Below are positions 55,309 through 64,000 of a stretch of DNA of 64,000 nucleotides, one piece after another. The DNA is from Planobispora longispora. GTDB taxonomy: Bacteria > Actinomycetota > Actinomycetes > Streptosporangiales > Streptosporangiaceae. Location of the stretch: the NCBI RefSeq assembly GCF_016863135.1, contig NZ_BOOH01000019.1, positions 186,001 to 250,000 of the forward strand, in the 5' to 3' direction. The notes beneath the pieces are model-generated. The model made no database searches and was not told the DNA's origin. It was given only the letters and a program-made list of their open reading frames with translations. The translations under genes were made by a program, and so were the position numbers. How positions within the stretch are numbered: position 1 is the first letter of the stretch; every line of letters starts with the position of its first letter.

Positions 55309-56973
55309 ATGGCGGGATCTTTCCTACACAGGGCGGCCGGTAGCCTGGCCGCGACGGCCACCCTCGTGATGGCCCTCGGCGCGTCCCCGGCCCTCGCGGC
55401 CGGCACGGCGGACACCTCCTCCGCCGCCGGCGTGGTGAAGAACGACCAGGTCGAGCTCCAGCTCCGGCAGAACGGCGTGCTTCACGTCAAGGAGACCGTC
55501 ACCTTCGAAGGGACCCCGCCCACCCGGCAGCTGGTCGACCGCACCCGCTACGACGACGCCAGCGACCGGCTCTACCAGGTCAGCGGCCTCAAGGGCGACG
55601 CCACCCTGAGCGGCGGCGCGATCACCCTGAAGGGCGCCGGCACCGCCACGTTCGAGTACGACGTCACCGGCGCGGTGACCCCGCTGAACGACATCCAGGA
55701 ACTGCGCTGGTACGCCGTGGGCAGCTGGTCGGTCCCGGTGGAGCAGGCCACGGTCAAGGTGACCGGCCCGGCCCAGCTGCAGAACCTGTCCTGCTTCGCA
55801 GGGGTGCTGGCCTCGGCGACCGCCTGCACCGTCGCCGCCCCGGACCACAACGGCACCGTCGCCGAGTTCGAGCAGCAGGACCTCGGCGCGGGCGAGATCC
55901 TCACCGTCGTCGTCGGCTACCCGGCGGGCGCCACCACCGGCGCCCCCGTCCTGGAACGCCGCTTCGAGCTCGCCAACTCCTTCACGCTCAACGCCCTCAC
56001 CGGCGGCGCGCTGGCCGGTCTGCTGATTCTGATGCTCGGCGGCGTCGGCCTCCTCTACTGGACCCGGGGGCGCGACGCCCGCGTGGTCGGCCACGAGTCC
56101 GGCGCGCTGACCCCGATCGAGAACGGCCACTTCGCCCCGCCGGACGGCGTGCGCCCCGGCCAGATCGGCACGCTCATGGACGAGCAGGCCGACGTGATCG
56201 ACGTGACCGCCACGATCGTGGACCTGGCCGTCCGGGGTTACCTGCGCATCGACGAGCAGCCCCGGCAGACCTACGACACTCCGGACTGGATGCTGGTCCG
56301 GATGCCCAGCGCGCCGGTCAACTCGCTGCTGCCGTACGAGCGGGCGCTGTACGACGCCGTCTTCGACGGCCGCGACGCCGTCCTGCTCTCCCAGCTCCGG
56401 GGCTCCTTCGCCGGCAAGCTCGGCAAGGTCCGCGACGCCCTCTACCGCGACGTGGTCACCCAGGGCTGGTTCGCCCGCCGCCCCGACGGCGTCCGCACCC
56501 GCTGGACGACGCTGGGCGTGGTGCTGATGGCCGCCGGAGTCCTCGGCACGGTGGCACTGGCCTGGTTCACCACGTACGGCCTGCTCGGCCTGGCGCTGAT
56601 CATCGGCGGCGCGGCCCTGGCGGCCGGCGGCCAGTACATGCCCGCCAAGACCGCCAAGGGCTCCGCGGCCCTGGCCCACACCCTCGGCTTCCGCCGCTAT
56701 CTCGCCGAGGGCTCCCTCAACGGCGAGATCCCCCAGGCCCAGCGGGTGGAGCTGTTCTCCCGCTACCTGCCCTACGCCGTGATCTTCGACAGCGTCGACC
56801 GCTGGGCCCGCGTGGTCTCCTCGGTCACCGGCAACGGCCAGCAGGCCGACAACCTGTACTGGTACCACGGCCCCGCCGAGTGGGACCTGTCCAAGTTCGC
56901 CGACTCGATGCGCACCTTCACCATGACCACCTCCGGCGCCATCTCCGCCACCCGCCAGTTCCGCTCCCTCTGA
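55309..56973 (+). CDS. DUF2207 secreted-domain membrane protein
   Basis: A 554-residue protein: signal peptide (1-30, SPALA), an extracytoplasmic beta-rich DUF2207 domain (about 35-225, with ENGVLHVKE-like QNGVLHVKETVTFEG), one membrane helix (about 238-258), a cytoplasmic winged-helix-like region (LMDEQADVIDVTATIVDLAVRGYLRI), then two more helices (about 405-440) and a soluble tail. This is the common DUF2207 plan; function is unknown. A leaderless ATG at 55309 is preferred over in-frame upstream codons. Confidence 0.85.
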   Translation: MAGSFLHRAAGSLAATATLVMALGASPALAAGTADTSSAAGVVKNDQVELQLRQNGVLHVKETVTFEGTPPTRQLVDRTRYDDASDRLYQVSGLKGDATLSGGAITLKGAGTATFEYDVTGAVTPLNDIQELRWYAVGSWSVPVEQATVKVTGPAQLQNLSCFAGVLASATACTVAAPDHNGTVAEFEQQDLGAGEILTVVVGYPAGATTGAPVLERRFELANSFTLNALTGGALAGLLILMLGGVGLLYWTRGRDARVVGHESGALTPIENGHFAPPDGVRPGQIGTLMDEQADVIDVTATIVDLAVRGYLRIDEQPRQTYDTPDWMLVRMPSAPVNSLLPYERALYDAVFDGRDAVLLSQLRGSFAGKLGKVRDALYRDVVTQGWFARRPDGVRTRWTTLGVVLMAAGVLGTVALAWFTTYGLLGLALIIGGAALAAGGQYMPAKTAKGSAALAHTLGFRRYLAEGSLNGEIPQAQRVELFSRYLPYAVIFDSVDRWARVVSSVTGNGQQADNLYWYHGPAEWDLSKFADSMRTFTMTTSGAISATRQFRSL

Positions 56974-57082
56974 CGCGGCGGCAGTCACGGAACACGAAGG
57001 CACGCGGGCTTCCGGGCCGGTGGCAGGCGCTGCACGGCGATGGGCTCTCCCGGCGGGGGGCCGCCGGGCGTAACGTCGCGGT

Positions 57083-59740
57083 GTGACGGAGCTGCTTGAG
57101 CGCTCGTCGCTGCTGGACGAGCTGAGCCGTGCGCTGACCGCGACGGCGGCGGGCGGGCGCGTCGTCCTGGTCGCGGGCGAGGCGGGCATCGGCAAGTCGG
57201 CGCTGGTCGGGCGGTTCGCCGAGCGGCACCGCGCGGACGCCCGGTTCCTGCTCGGGGCCTGCGACCCGCTGCTCACCCCCCGGGCCCTCGGCCCGTTGCA
57301 CGACCTCGGGCGCCAGACGGGCGGCCGGCTGGCCGCCCTGCTGGCCGCCGGGAGCCCGCGCGAGCAGCTGTTCGCCGCGCTCCTCGACGAGCTGGACCGG
57401 AGGGCCCGGCCGCAGGTGGTCGTGGTCGAGGACGCCCACTGGGCCGACGAGGCCACCCTGGACCTGCTGGTCTTCCTGGGCAGGCGGCTGGAGCGCGTTC
57501 CGGCGATGCTGGTCGTCACCTACCGCGACGACGAGCTGGGCGCCGACCACCCGCTCCGCGGGGTCCTGGGCGTGCTGCCGCGGGCTCTGGTGCGTCGTGT
57601 GCGGCCCGGACCGCTGTCCGAGGCGGCCGTGGCGGAGCTGGCGCGGCGGGCCGGGCGCCCGGCCACGGGGCTGCGCGCCCTCACCGGCGGGAACCCCCTG
57701 CTGGTCACCGAGGTGCTCGCCACCGCCGACGCCGGTGTGCCCATGACCGTCCGCGACCTGGTGCTGGCGCGCCTGGCCGGCCTGCCGGCGGACGCGCGGG
57801 AGCTCGTACGGCTGGTCTCCGTGGTCCCGACCCCCGTCGAGCTCTGGCTGCTGGAGGCGGCCCTGAGGCCGGAACCGGCGACGGTGGAGCGCTGCGTCGA
57901 GGCCGGACTGCTGGTGATGGGCGAGGAAGCGGTCGGGTTCCGTCACGAGCTGCTCCGGCGGGCGGTGGAGGACTCGCTGTCGGCCCTGAGCCGCCGGGAG
58001 CTGAACCGCCGGATCCTCCGGGCGCTCTCCGCGACACGGGATCGGGAGGCGTACACCGCCCGGCCGGGCCGGGAGGTGGACATCGCCCGGCTGGTGCACC
58101 ACGCCCGGCAGGCCGACGACGCCGAGGCGGTGCTGCGGCACGCGCCCGCCGCGGCCCGGCAGGCGGCGGCGGTCTCGGCCCACCGGGAGGCCGTCGAGCA
58201 CTACCGGGCGGCCCTGGCGCACGCCGGCCGGCTTCCTCCGCGCGTCCGGGCCGAGCTGCTGGAGGGCTACTCGTTCCAGGCGTACGTGTCGGGGCTGGCC
58301 CAGGAGGCGCTGGAGGCCCACCGGACGGCGCTGCGCATCCGGGAGGCGGAAGGCGGCAGCCCGGAGCGGTTCGGTGAGAGCCTGCGGTGGTTGTCGCGCC
58401 TGGCCTGGTGGGCGGGGCGCCGGGCGGAGGCGGAGGCGGCCGCCGAGCGCGCGATCGCCGTACTCGAACGCCAGGAGCCCGGTCACCAGCTCGCGATGGC
58501 CTACAGCAACCAGGCGCAGCTCGACATGCTGGCCTACCGGACCGAGGCGGCGCTGGCCTGGGGGGCGAGAGCGATCGAGCTGGCCCGGAAGCTGGGCGAT
58601 CAGGAGGCGCTGACCCACGCCCTGACCAACATCGGCTCGGCGAGGCGGATCGGCGGCGACCCGGGCGGGCGGGAGGACCTGGAGCGGGCGGTGGAGGCGG
58701 CGGTCGCCGCCGGGCTGGAGGACCACGCGGCCCGGGCGCTGGTCAACCAGGCCTCCTGTGACATGGAGTTCCGGGACTACCGCCACGCCCGCGAGGACCT
58801 CGACCGCGCGCTCGCCTTCACCCTGCGGCACGACCTGGCCGGCAACGCCCAGTACATGCTGGGGATGCGGGCGCGCCTGCGGCTGGAGCTGGGCGACTGG
58901 GCGGGCGCGGAGCAGGACGCCCGGACCGCCCTGGCCGGGCTGGAGCAGCGCCGGCAGGGCCCCAGGGCGGTGGACGCGCTGGTGACGCTGGGCCTGCTCC
59001 AGGCGCGCCGCGGCGATCCGGACGCCGACGGCACGCTGGAGGAGGCCGCCGCCCGCGCCATGCCCACCGACGAGCTGCAGTGGATCGGGCTGGTGACCGC
59101 GGCGCGCGCCGAGCACGCCTGGCTGAACGGCGAGCCGGACCGCGTCGCGGCCGAGGCCGCCCCGGGGTTCGCGATGGCGGTACGGGCCGGCCACCCCTGG
59201 TTCGCCGGGGAGCTGGCCTGCTGGTTGTGGCGGGCCGGCGCGCTGGAGGAGGTCCCGGCGGTGGCGGCCGAGCCGTACCGGCTGCTGACGGCCGGCCGCT
59301 GGCGGGCGGCCGCCCGTTTCTGGCACGCGCTGGGGTGCCCCTACGAGGAGGCGCAGGCGCTCGCCCTCGGGGACGACGAGGCGTGCCTGCGGGCGCTCGG
59401 GCTCCTGGACGGCCTGGGCGCCCGCAGGACGGCCCGGTCGCTCCGGCGCCGGCTCCGGCAGCGCGGCACCCCGCACGTCCCCCGCGGCCCGGCCCGGACC
59501 ACGGCCGCCAACCCGGCCGGCCTCACCGGCAGGCAGGTCGAGGTGCTCGGGCTGCTGGCCGGGGGGCTGACCGACGCCGAGATCGCCGCGCGGCTGTCGT
59601 TGTCGGCCAAGACGGTCGGCCACCACGTCTCCGCGCTGCTCGCCAAGCTCGGCGTCGGATCGCGCCGCCAGGCCGCCGCGGCCGCCCGCCGGCTCGGGAT
59701 CGTCCCGGGCGGAGATGGGGAACCGGGCGACCTGAATTAG
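57083..59740 (+). CDS. LuxR-family regulator with AAA/STAND ATPase (LAL type)
   Basis: An 885-residue large ATP-binding regulator. N-terminal P-loop GEAGIGKSAL (32-41), Walker B-like VVVVEDAHWAD (about 112-122), a long TPR-like helical middle, and a C-terminal LuxR helix-turn-helix (about 820-878: LTGRQVEVLGLLAGGLTDAE, AARLSLSAKTVGHHVSALL). LAL regulators sense ligands through the helical domain. GTG at 57083, 6 bases after TAACGT (leaderless). The methyltransferase gene 90 bases downstream is a possible target. Ligand unknown. Confidence 0.88.
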   Translation: MTELLERSSLLDELSRALTATAAGGRVVLVAGEAGIGKSALVGRFAERHRADARFLLGACDPLLTPRALGPLHDLGRQTGGRLAALLAAGSPREQLFAALLDELDRRARPQVVVVEDAHWADEATLDLLVFLGRRLERVPAMLVVTYRDDELGADHPLRGVLGVLPRALVRRVRPGPLSEAAVAELARRAGRPATGLRALTGGNPLLVTEVLATADAGVPMTVRDLVLARLAGLPADARELVRLVSVVPTPVELWLLEAALRPEPATVERCVEAGLLVMGEEAVGFRHELLRRAVEDSLSALSRRELNRRILRALSATRDREAYTARPGREVDIARLVHHARQADDAEAVLRHAPAAARQAAAVSAHREAVEHYRAALAHAGRLPPRVRAELLEGYSFQAYVSGLAQEALEAHRTALRIREAEGGSPERFGESLRWLSRLAWWAGRRAEAEAAAERAIAVLERQEPGHQLAMAYSNQAQLDMLAYRTEAALAWGARAIELARKLGDQEALTHALTNIGSARRIGGDPGGREDLERAVEAAVAAGLEDHAARALVNQASCDMEFRDYRHAREDLDRALAFTLRHDLAGNAQYMLGMRARLRLELGDWAGAEQDARTALAGLEQRRQGPRAVDALVTLGLLQARRGDPDADGTLEEAAARAMPTDELQWIGLVTAARAEHAWLNGEPDRVAAEAAPGFAMAVRAGHPWFAGELACWLWRAGALEEVPAVAAEPYRLLTAGRWRAAARFWHALGCPYEEAQALALGDDEACLRALGLLDGLGARRTARSLRRRLRQRGTPHVPRGPARTTAANPAGLTGRQVEVLGLLAGGLTDAEIAARLSLSAKTVGHHVSALLAKLGVGSRRQAAAAARRLGIVPGGDGEPGDLN

Positions 59741-59830
59741 GGAATCGCTCCCGATTTCACCTCCCAGAGGGCGTTTCTAGCGTTTTCCTGACCGACTTCA
59801 CGGACAGGTCGTGACCAGGGAGGAACGGAA

Positions 59831-60637
59831 ATGGACACCACCACCATCAAACAGAAGCAGCAGGCCGCCTGGGCCTCGGGGGACTACTCGGCCATCGGCA
59901 CCCGCCTGCTGCCCACCGCCGAGCTCCTGTGCGAGGCCGTCGATCTGCGCGCCGGGCAGCGGGTCCTGGACGCCGCCTGCGGCAACGGCAACGCGGCCCT
60001 GGCCGCCGCCCGCCGCTTCTGCGAGGTCACCGGCGTCGACTACGTCCCCGAGCTGCTGGAACGCGCTCGCCGGCGGGCCCTCGCCGAAGGGCTGGAGGTG
60101 TCCTTCCAGGAGGCCGACGTCGAGAACCTGCCCTTCCCGGACGCCTCCTTCGACGTGGTGCTGTCCACCTGCGGGGCCATGTTCGCCCCGGACCAGGAGC
60201 GGACGGCCGCCGAGCTGCTGCGGGTCTGCCGGCCCGGCGGCCGGATCGGCATGGTCAACTGGACCCCCGACAGCTACGTCGGCGAGCTGTTCCGGGCCAT
60301 CGGCCGCTACGTGCCACCGCCGCCGGGGCTGCGCCCGCCGGTGGAGTGGGGCGGCGAGGAGCGGCTGCGGGAGTTGTTCGGGCCCGGAGTGAAGATCTCG
60401 GCCCCGCGGCGGAGCTTCCGGTGGCGGTTCCCTTCGGCCGAACACCAGGCCGAGTTCTTCGCCAGCTTCTACGGTCCCACCCACAAGGCGCTCGCGGCGC
60501 TGGAAGCCGACCGCGCCGCGGGCCTCAAGGCCGAGATGGTGGAGACGGTCAAGCGCTTCAACGTCTCCGGCGACGCCACGCTGGTGCTCCGGATGGACTA
60601 CCTGGAGGTCGTCGTCGACAAGCCCGCGACGCCGTAG
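59831..60637 (+). CDS. Class I SAM-dependent methyltransferase
   Basis: A 268-residue UbiE/ArsM-type methyltransferase: VLDAACGNGNAAL (45-57) is motif I, GVDYVPELLERAR motif II, ADVENLPFPDASFDVVLST motif IV, and LLRVCRPGGRIGMVNW motif VI. GGGAGGAACGG precedes the ATG. The substrate-side C-terminal half (ending LEVVVDKPATP) gives no clue. Possibly controlled by the upstream LuxR-type regulator. Confidence 0.88.
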   Translation: MDTTTIKQKQQAAWASGDYSAIGTRLLPTAELLCEAVDLRAGQRVLDAACGNGNAALAAARRFCEVTGVDYVPELLERARRRALAEGLEVSFQEADVENLPFPDASFDVVLSTCGAMFAPDQERTAAELLRVCRPGGRIGMVNWTPDSYVGELFRAIGRYVPPPPGLRPPVEWGGEERLRELFGPGVKISAPRRSFRWRFPSAEHQAEFFASFYGPTHKALAALEADRAAGLKAEMVETVKRFNVSGDATLVLRMDYLEVVVDKPATP

Positions 60638-60721
60638 CGGCGGCGGGCGTACTCCCTCGGGGAGGGTCTGGCGGCGTCCCCGGGGAAGCACGCCCCGCCG
60701 CGCACGGCGGGGAGGGGCCGC

Positions 60722-61687
60722 TCAGTCGGCGGAGCCCTGCGGTTCCCGGCGCAGGCGGATCTCTCCGACGGGGTGGCCGCCGCCGTACAGGGTGCCGGCG
60801 GCGAGATCGTCGAGTTCGGGGGCGTCGAGGCCCAGGGCGCGCAGGGCCGCCACGGTGACGGGGGTGCGGGCGCGCTGGCCGCCGTCCTCGATCTTGACCG
60901 TGCCCGCGCGGCCGTCCTCGAAGACGAAGGCGTCGAAGGCCTCGGCGCCCGCCTTGACCAGCAGGCCGGGGATCGCACGCATCAGCCGGGCCTCGGGACG
61001 GGCGGTGCCGGAGGTCCACTCGGGGTGGGCGCGGAAGGCGTCGGCGACGCGGCGCTCGGGGGTGCCTGGCTCGGCCAGGACGAGGGCGCGGAACGCGCGG
61101 GTCACGCCCAGCATGGAGACGAAGAACAGCGGGGCGCCGCAGCCGTCGACGCCGGTGGCCGCGACCCGTTCGCCGGTCAGCTCCTCGACCGTGGCGCGGA
61201 TCGCCCGCTGCAGCGGGTGCGCCGGGTCGAGGTAGGTCTCCACCGGCCAGTCGTTGGCCGCGCAGGTGGCGAGCATCGCGGCGTGCTTGCCCGAGCAGTT
61301 CATGTAGATCCGAGCCTTCTCCCCGCCCGAACGCAGCACCTCCTCGCGCGCGGCGGCGTCCTCGGGCAGGTCCTCCGGGCAGCGCAGGACGCCCTCGTCC
61401 AGCCCGGCCCCGGCGAGGATCTTGCGGGCGCCGTCCACGTGGAACGCCTCCCCCGCGTGACTCGCGCACGCCAGCGCGAGCAGCTCACCCTCCAGCGCGA
61501 GCCCGCTGCGCACCATGGCGAGCGCCTGCAGCGGCTTCATCGACGAGCGGGGCGAGACCAGCGCGTCCACCGCGCCGTGCACCCGCGCCGGGGAACCGTC
61601 CGCCTCCACAGCCAGCATGCGTGCCCGGTGCGTGGACTCCACGAACCCCGATCGCACGACTTCGACAACCAACGACCCAGTAGACAC
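60722..61687 (-). CDS. Asparaginase, rhizobial (type II Asparaginase_II) family
   Basis: A 321-residue protein of the Rhizobium etli-type L-asparaginase family, unrelated to the E. coli AnsA/AnsB fold. Family-typical segments: [18 protein letters not shown] at the N-terminus, [16 protein letters not shown] (Ser-Met-Lys active-site region), [18 protein letters not shown] and [11 protein letters not shown]. It hydrolyses asparagine to aspartate and ammonia. The GTG at 61687 has GGAG upstream; a longer frame overlapping dtd is rejected. Confidence 0.85.
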   Translation of the reverse strand: MSTGSLVVEVVRSGFVESTHRARMLAVEADGSPARVHGAVDALVSPRSSMKPLQALAMVRSGLALEGELLALACASHAGEAFHVDGARKILAGAGLDEGVLRCPEDLPEDAAAREEVLRSGGEKARIYMNCSGKHAAMLATCAANDWPVETYLDPAHPLQRAIRATVEELTGERVAATGVDGCGAPLFFVSMLGVTRAFRALVLAEPGTPERRVADAFRAHPEWTSGTARPEARLMRAIPGLLVKAGAEAFDAFVFEDGRAGTVKIEDGGQRARTPVTVAALRALGLDAPELDDLAAGTLYGGGHPVGEIRLRREPQGSAD

Positions 61688-61744
61688 CTTTGTCTCCTTT
61701 CGCCCCGAGTCTATGGAGACCTCGGAACACGGGATGATGGGGGC

Positions 61745-62170
61745 ATGCGTGCGGTCGTTCAGCGGGTGAGTTCCGCGTCGGTGGTGGTGGACGGTGCGAC
61801 GGTCGGGGCGATCGACGAGCCGGGGCTGCTCGTGCTCGTCGGGGTGACCCACACCGACACCCCGGCCGAGGCGGCGAAGCTGGCCGCCAAGCTCTGGGGC
61901 CTGCGGATCCTGCACGGCGAGAAGTCATGCTCCGACGTGGGCGCCCCGCTCCTGGTGGTCAGCCAGTTCACCCTGTACGGCGACGCCCGCAAGGGCCGGC
62001 GTCCCACCTGGCAGGCGGCGGCCCCGGGACCGGTCGCCGAACCGCTGGTCGAGGCGGTCTGCGCGGAGCTGCGCGCGCTCGGCGCGCACGTGGAGACGGG
62101 CGTCTTCGGCGCGGACATGAAGGTCGCGCTGACCAACGACGGCCCGATCACCCTGATCCTGGAGACCTGA
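61745..62170 (+). CDS. dtd: D-aminoacyl-tRNA deacylase
   Basis: A 141-residue Dtd: [17 protein letters not shown] at the start, catalytic-site [18 protein letters not shown] (about 72-89) and TNDGPITL (about 132-139; the family Gly-cisPro motif). It removes D-amino acids (and Gly) wrongly attached to tRNA. The ATG is at 61745. A five-unit 24-bp tandem repeat begins at its last codons. Divergent from the asparaginase gene. Confidence 0.93.
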   Translation: MRAVVQRVSSASVVVDGATVGAIDEPGLLVLVGVTHTDTPAEAAKLAAKLWGLRILHGEKSCSDVGAPLLVVSQFTLYGDARKGRRPTWQAAAPGPVAEPLVEAVCAELRALGAHVETGVFGADMKVALTNDGPITLILET

Positions 62171-62276
62171 CGCCCGCGGATCCCGGAGATTCGGCGCCTG
62201 CGGATCCCGGAGACCTGGCGCCTGCGGATCCCGGAGACTTGATGTCCCCGGATCCCGGAGACCTGACGCCCGCGCC
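62161..62276. repeat. 24-bp tandem repeat, nearly five units, starting at the dtd stop
   Basis: Units begin GGAGA(C/T)(C/T) and end GGATCCC: 62161-62184, 62185-62208, 62209-62232, 62233-62256 and a partial 62257-62276. The dtd stop TGA (62168-62170) is inside unit 1; units 4 and 5 repeat a TGA at the same place. The array ends 9 bases before the convergent gene's stop. Confidence 0.92.
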
Positions 62277-62284
62277 GGCGCCCT

Positions 62285-63268
62285 TCAGCGGATGCGGCGG
62301 CGCAGGGCGGGGTCGATCTGGACGTTGCGCCCGGCGTCCGGCGGGACGATGACCTCCTGGGCCGCCGCCACCCCGTCGGCCTGGAGCGGCGCGTCCACCG
62401 GTACGGTCCGCTTGACCACGGCCAGGGCGATCGGGCCCAGCTCGTGGTGGCGGGCGGCGCTGCCGACGAAGCCGACCTCGTTCTCGCCGTCGGTCACCGG
62501 GGCCCCGCGTCCGGGCAGCCGGTCGGCGCTGCCGTCCAGGTGCAGGAAGACCAGGCGGCGCGGCGGGTGGCCGAGGTTGTGCACCCGGGCCACCGTCTCC
62601 TGGCCCTTGTAGCAGCCCTTGGTCAGGTGGACGGCCGCGCCGATCCAGCCCACCTCGTGCGGGATCGTCTTGTGGTCGGTCTCGAAGCCCAGGCGGGGAC
62701 GGTGGTCCTCGATCCGCAGCGCCTCGTAGGCCCAGAGCCCGGCCGGTCGCAGGCCGAGGTGCTCGGGGAGCAGCTCACGCGGGAGGAGCACGTCGTCGCC
62801 GACGAGGACCGCCCCGGCCGGGAGGGTGAGCCGCGCGCCGTCGATCACGCTGACCACCGCGTAGGCGTCCGTCACCTCGGCGACCTCGACCCGGAGCATG
62901 AAGCGCATCTTGTCCAGGAACGCCGCCAGCTCGCCCGCGGCGCCCGGCTCGACGTGCGCCCAGACGGCCTCGCCGTCGTCGACGAGCGTCAGGTGGTGCT
63001 CCACTCTGCCCTGGGCGTCCAGCAGCAGGGTCTGGGTGGCCTGTCCGGGCTGCAGATCGTTGAGCTTCTGCGAGCTCAGGTCGTTGAGCCAGCTCAGCCG
63101 GTCGGGCCCGGAGATCTTCACGATCTCGCGGTTGCTCCGGTCGACCACCGCCTCGCCGGCCAGCAGCGCGCGCTGCTCGGCGAACGGGTCGCCGTAGTGT
63201 CCGGCGACGTCGGCGTCGGGGGCGTCGGCGGCGACAGCGCCGGGGGTCTCCAGCAGAGGGCTTCGCAT
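62285..63268 (-). CDS. ygfZ: YgfZ/GcvT-fold folate-binding Fe-S assembly factor
   Basis: A 327-residue YgfZ/IbaG57-type protein: VKISGPDRLSWLNDLSSQ near the N-terminus and the signature KGCYKGQE (K-G-C-Y/F-x-G-Q-E, with the essential Cys). It uses folate in repair or assembly of Fe-S enzymes such as MiaB. The ATG at 63268, 7 bases after TAGGCT (63276-63281), is preferred and would be leaderless; a GTG 6 bases further upstream is also possible. It lies between dtd and nur, a usual actinomycete order. Confidence 0.9.
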   Translation of the reverse strand: MRSPLLETPGAVAADAPDADVAGHYGDPFAEQRALLAGEAVVDRSNREIVKISGPDRLSWLNDLSSQKLNDLQPGQATQTLLLDAQGRVEHHLTLVDDGEAVWAHVEPGAAGELAAFLDKMRFMLRVEVAEVTDAYAVVSVIDGARLTLPAGAVLVGDDVLLPRELLPEHLGLRPAGLWAYEALRIEDHRPRLGFETDHKTIPHEVGWIGAAVHLTKGCYKGQETVARVHNLGHPPRRLVFLHLDGSADRLPGRGAPVTDGENEVGFVGSAARHHELGPIALAVVKRTVPVDAPLQADGVAAAQEVIVPPDAGRNVQIDPALRRRIR

Positions 63269-63374
63269 GCCCACAAGCCTATGCGGTGCCCGGCCCCGCG
63301 CCTCGGCCGCGTCGGTCTCGGCGGCCCCCCGCCCGCACGCCCTCGGCGACGCCCTCAGCGACGGGCGGTACCCC

Positions 63375-63788
63375 TCAGCGGCACTTGCGGCAGCGGCCGA
63401 AGACCGTCAGGTGATGCACGTCGGTGGCGAACCCCAGCTCCTGGTCGAGCCCGTCCACCAGGGTCTGCACCAGCTCCGGCCGGACCTCGCTGATCTCGCC
63501 GCACCCCCGGCAGACCAGGTGCACGTGGTCGGCGTCGGCCGCCAGGTGGTAGGTGGGGGCTCCGTGCCCGAGATGGTTGTGGGCGACCATCCCGAGCTCT
63601 TCGAGCAGTTCGAGGGTCCGGTAGACGGTCGAGATGTTCACCCCGCGAGCGGTCTCCCTGACCCGGTTGCAGATCTCCTCGGGGGTGGCGTGCTCCAGCG
63701 CCTTGACCGCCTCGAGCACCAGCTGCCGCTGCGGGGTGACCCGATAGCCGCGCGCCCGCAGCTCCTCATGCCACGACGTCTCGGTCAT
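63375..63788 (-). CDS. nur: Fur-family nickel-responsive regulator Nur
   Basis: A 137-residue Fur-family repressor. The winged helix includes GYRVTPQRQLVLEAV and VNISTVYRTLELLEELGMV; the metal-binding region has HLGHGAPTYHL and HVHLVCRGCGEI, and a final CRKC. The run from RGYR(V/L)TPQRQLVLEAV to LGHGAPTYHLA is, as far as I recall, nearly identical to Streptomyces Nur, which represses nickel uptake and Fe-SOD genes when nickel is bound. A Nur-box-like site lies at the cbiMNQO promoter in this window. The ATG is probably leaderless (TAGACT 6 bases upstream). Zur or FurA identity is less likely. Confidence 0.85.
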   Translation of the reverse strand: MTETSWHEELRARGYRVTPQRQLVLEAVKALEHATPEEICNRVRETARGVNISTVYRTLELLEELGMVAHNHLGHGAPTYHLAADADHVHLVCRGCGEISEVRPELVQTLVDGLDQELGFATDVHHLTVFGRCRKCR

Positions 63789-63922
63789 GTGCAGAGTCTA
63801 AATGCTGGCGCGGATCTGATCGGCGATCGGCGGGAAGCCCGTCGCGCCCGCCGTACCCCGCCGCCCGCCCAGACCCGGAATGCCCCTTCCCGCCTGCGCA
63901 AACTCACTTGTCGAATATTTAC

Positions 63923-63951
63923 TTGCCCGGGCGGATCCGGTCGCATAACGT
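63923..63951 (+). promoter_or_regulatory. Promoter of the gene at the window's right edge
   Basis: TTGCCC (63923-63928), 17 bases, TAACGT (63946-63951), giving a leader of about 26 bases before the ATG at 63984. Confidence 0.6.
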
Positions 63952-63983
63952 ACGGATCACGCCGAAAGGAGGTGGTCCGAACA

Positions 63984-64000
63984 ATGGTTGATCATAGTTG
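63984..64000 (+). CDS. Start of a gene cut by the window edge
   Basis: Only five codons (M V D H S) are visible. The call rests on the promoter at 63923-63951 and on an extremely strong ribosome site: AAAGGAGGTGGTCC (63967-63980) is almost the exact complement of the 3' end of 16S rRNA. The product cannot be identified. Confidence 0.6.

Overview
The window is GC-rich actinomycete chromosome. It has mycothiol biosynthesis (mshA), mycothiol-dependent-isomerase-type proteins, SenX3/RegX3/PhoU, CarD, Nur, CebR-type regulation and many promoters that place the start codon at or near the transcription start. The secreted cellulase set, two Ser/Thr kinases and general gene content suggest Streptosporangiales (Streptosporangium or a relative). 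That placement is inference. I see no insertion sequence, prophage, CRISPR array or rRNA.

Layout. 1-2.7 kb: truncated rhomboid gene, an acyl-CoA dehydrogenase/crotonase pair, a STAS protein. 2.9-5.6 kb: cbiMN-cbiQ-cbiO nickel/cobalt importer with a Nur-box-like site in its promoter; a Nur-type Fur repressor lies at the far end of the window. 5.8-15.1 kb: a large family 2 glycosyltransferase, an ECF42 sigma factor with its YCII partner, a MASE1 hybrid histidine kinase, and an ECF41 sigma factor divergent from a DoxX gene with back-to-back matching promoters. 15.2-28.3 kb: a conserved core: tRNA-Thr, rlmB, cysS, two GlsB-type stress membrane genes, ispF, carD, a lipoprotein, regX3-senX3 divergent from phoU across a PHO box, gpmA, ybjN and mshA. 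28.4-35.2 kb: small enzymes, a blaI-blaR-like pair and a locus syntenic with mycobacterial hbhA (XRE regulator, HbhA-like helical protein, DUF2516).

35.3-50.3 kb is the standout region. A LacI/CebR-type repressor overlaps a transmembrane Ser/Thr kinase gene. A second transmembrane kinase follows whose extracellular half is a glycoside hydrolase family 6 (cellulase) domain that has lost several conserved active-site residues. After it come four secreted multidomain enzymes in one direction: GH48, GH9, GH5 (mannanase) and GH10 (xylanase). Perfect or near-perfect CebR boxes lie at the repressor gene, at the GH48 promoter and inside the GH48 signal-peptide codons. GAAAGTTTC elements lie before GH48 and GH10. 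I read this as a plant-polysaccharide degradation locus with its own repressor and a candidate cellulose-sensing receptor kinase.

50.3-64 kb: a second ECF41 locus controlling an FAD oxidoreductase, an SGNH-hydrolase lipoprotein, a zinc metallopeptidase divergent from a DUF2207 membrane protein, a LuxR-family ATPase regulator, a methyltransferase, asparaginase, dtd, a YgfZ-type protein, nur, and the start of another gene at the edge.

A feature that crosses the window is short tandem duplication of DNA that spans or abuts stop codons (cbiO, the M56 peptidase, GH10, dtd and others).
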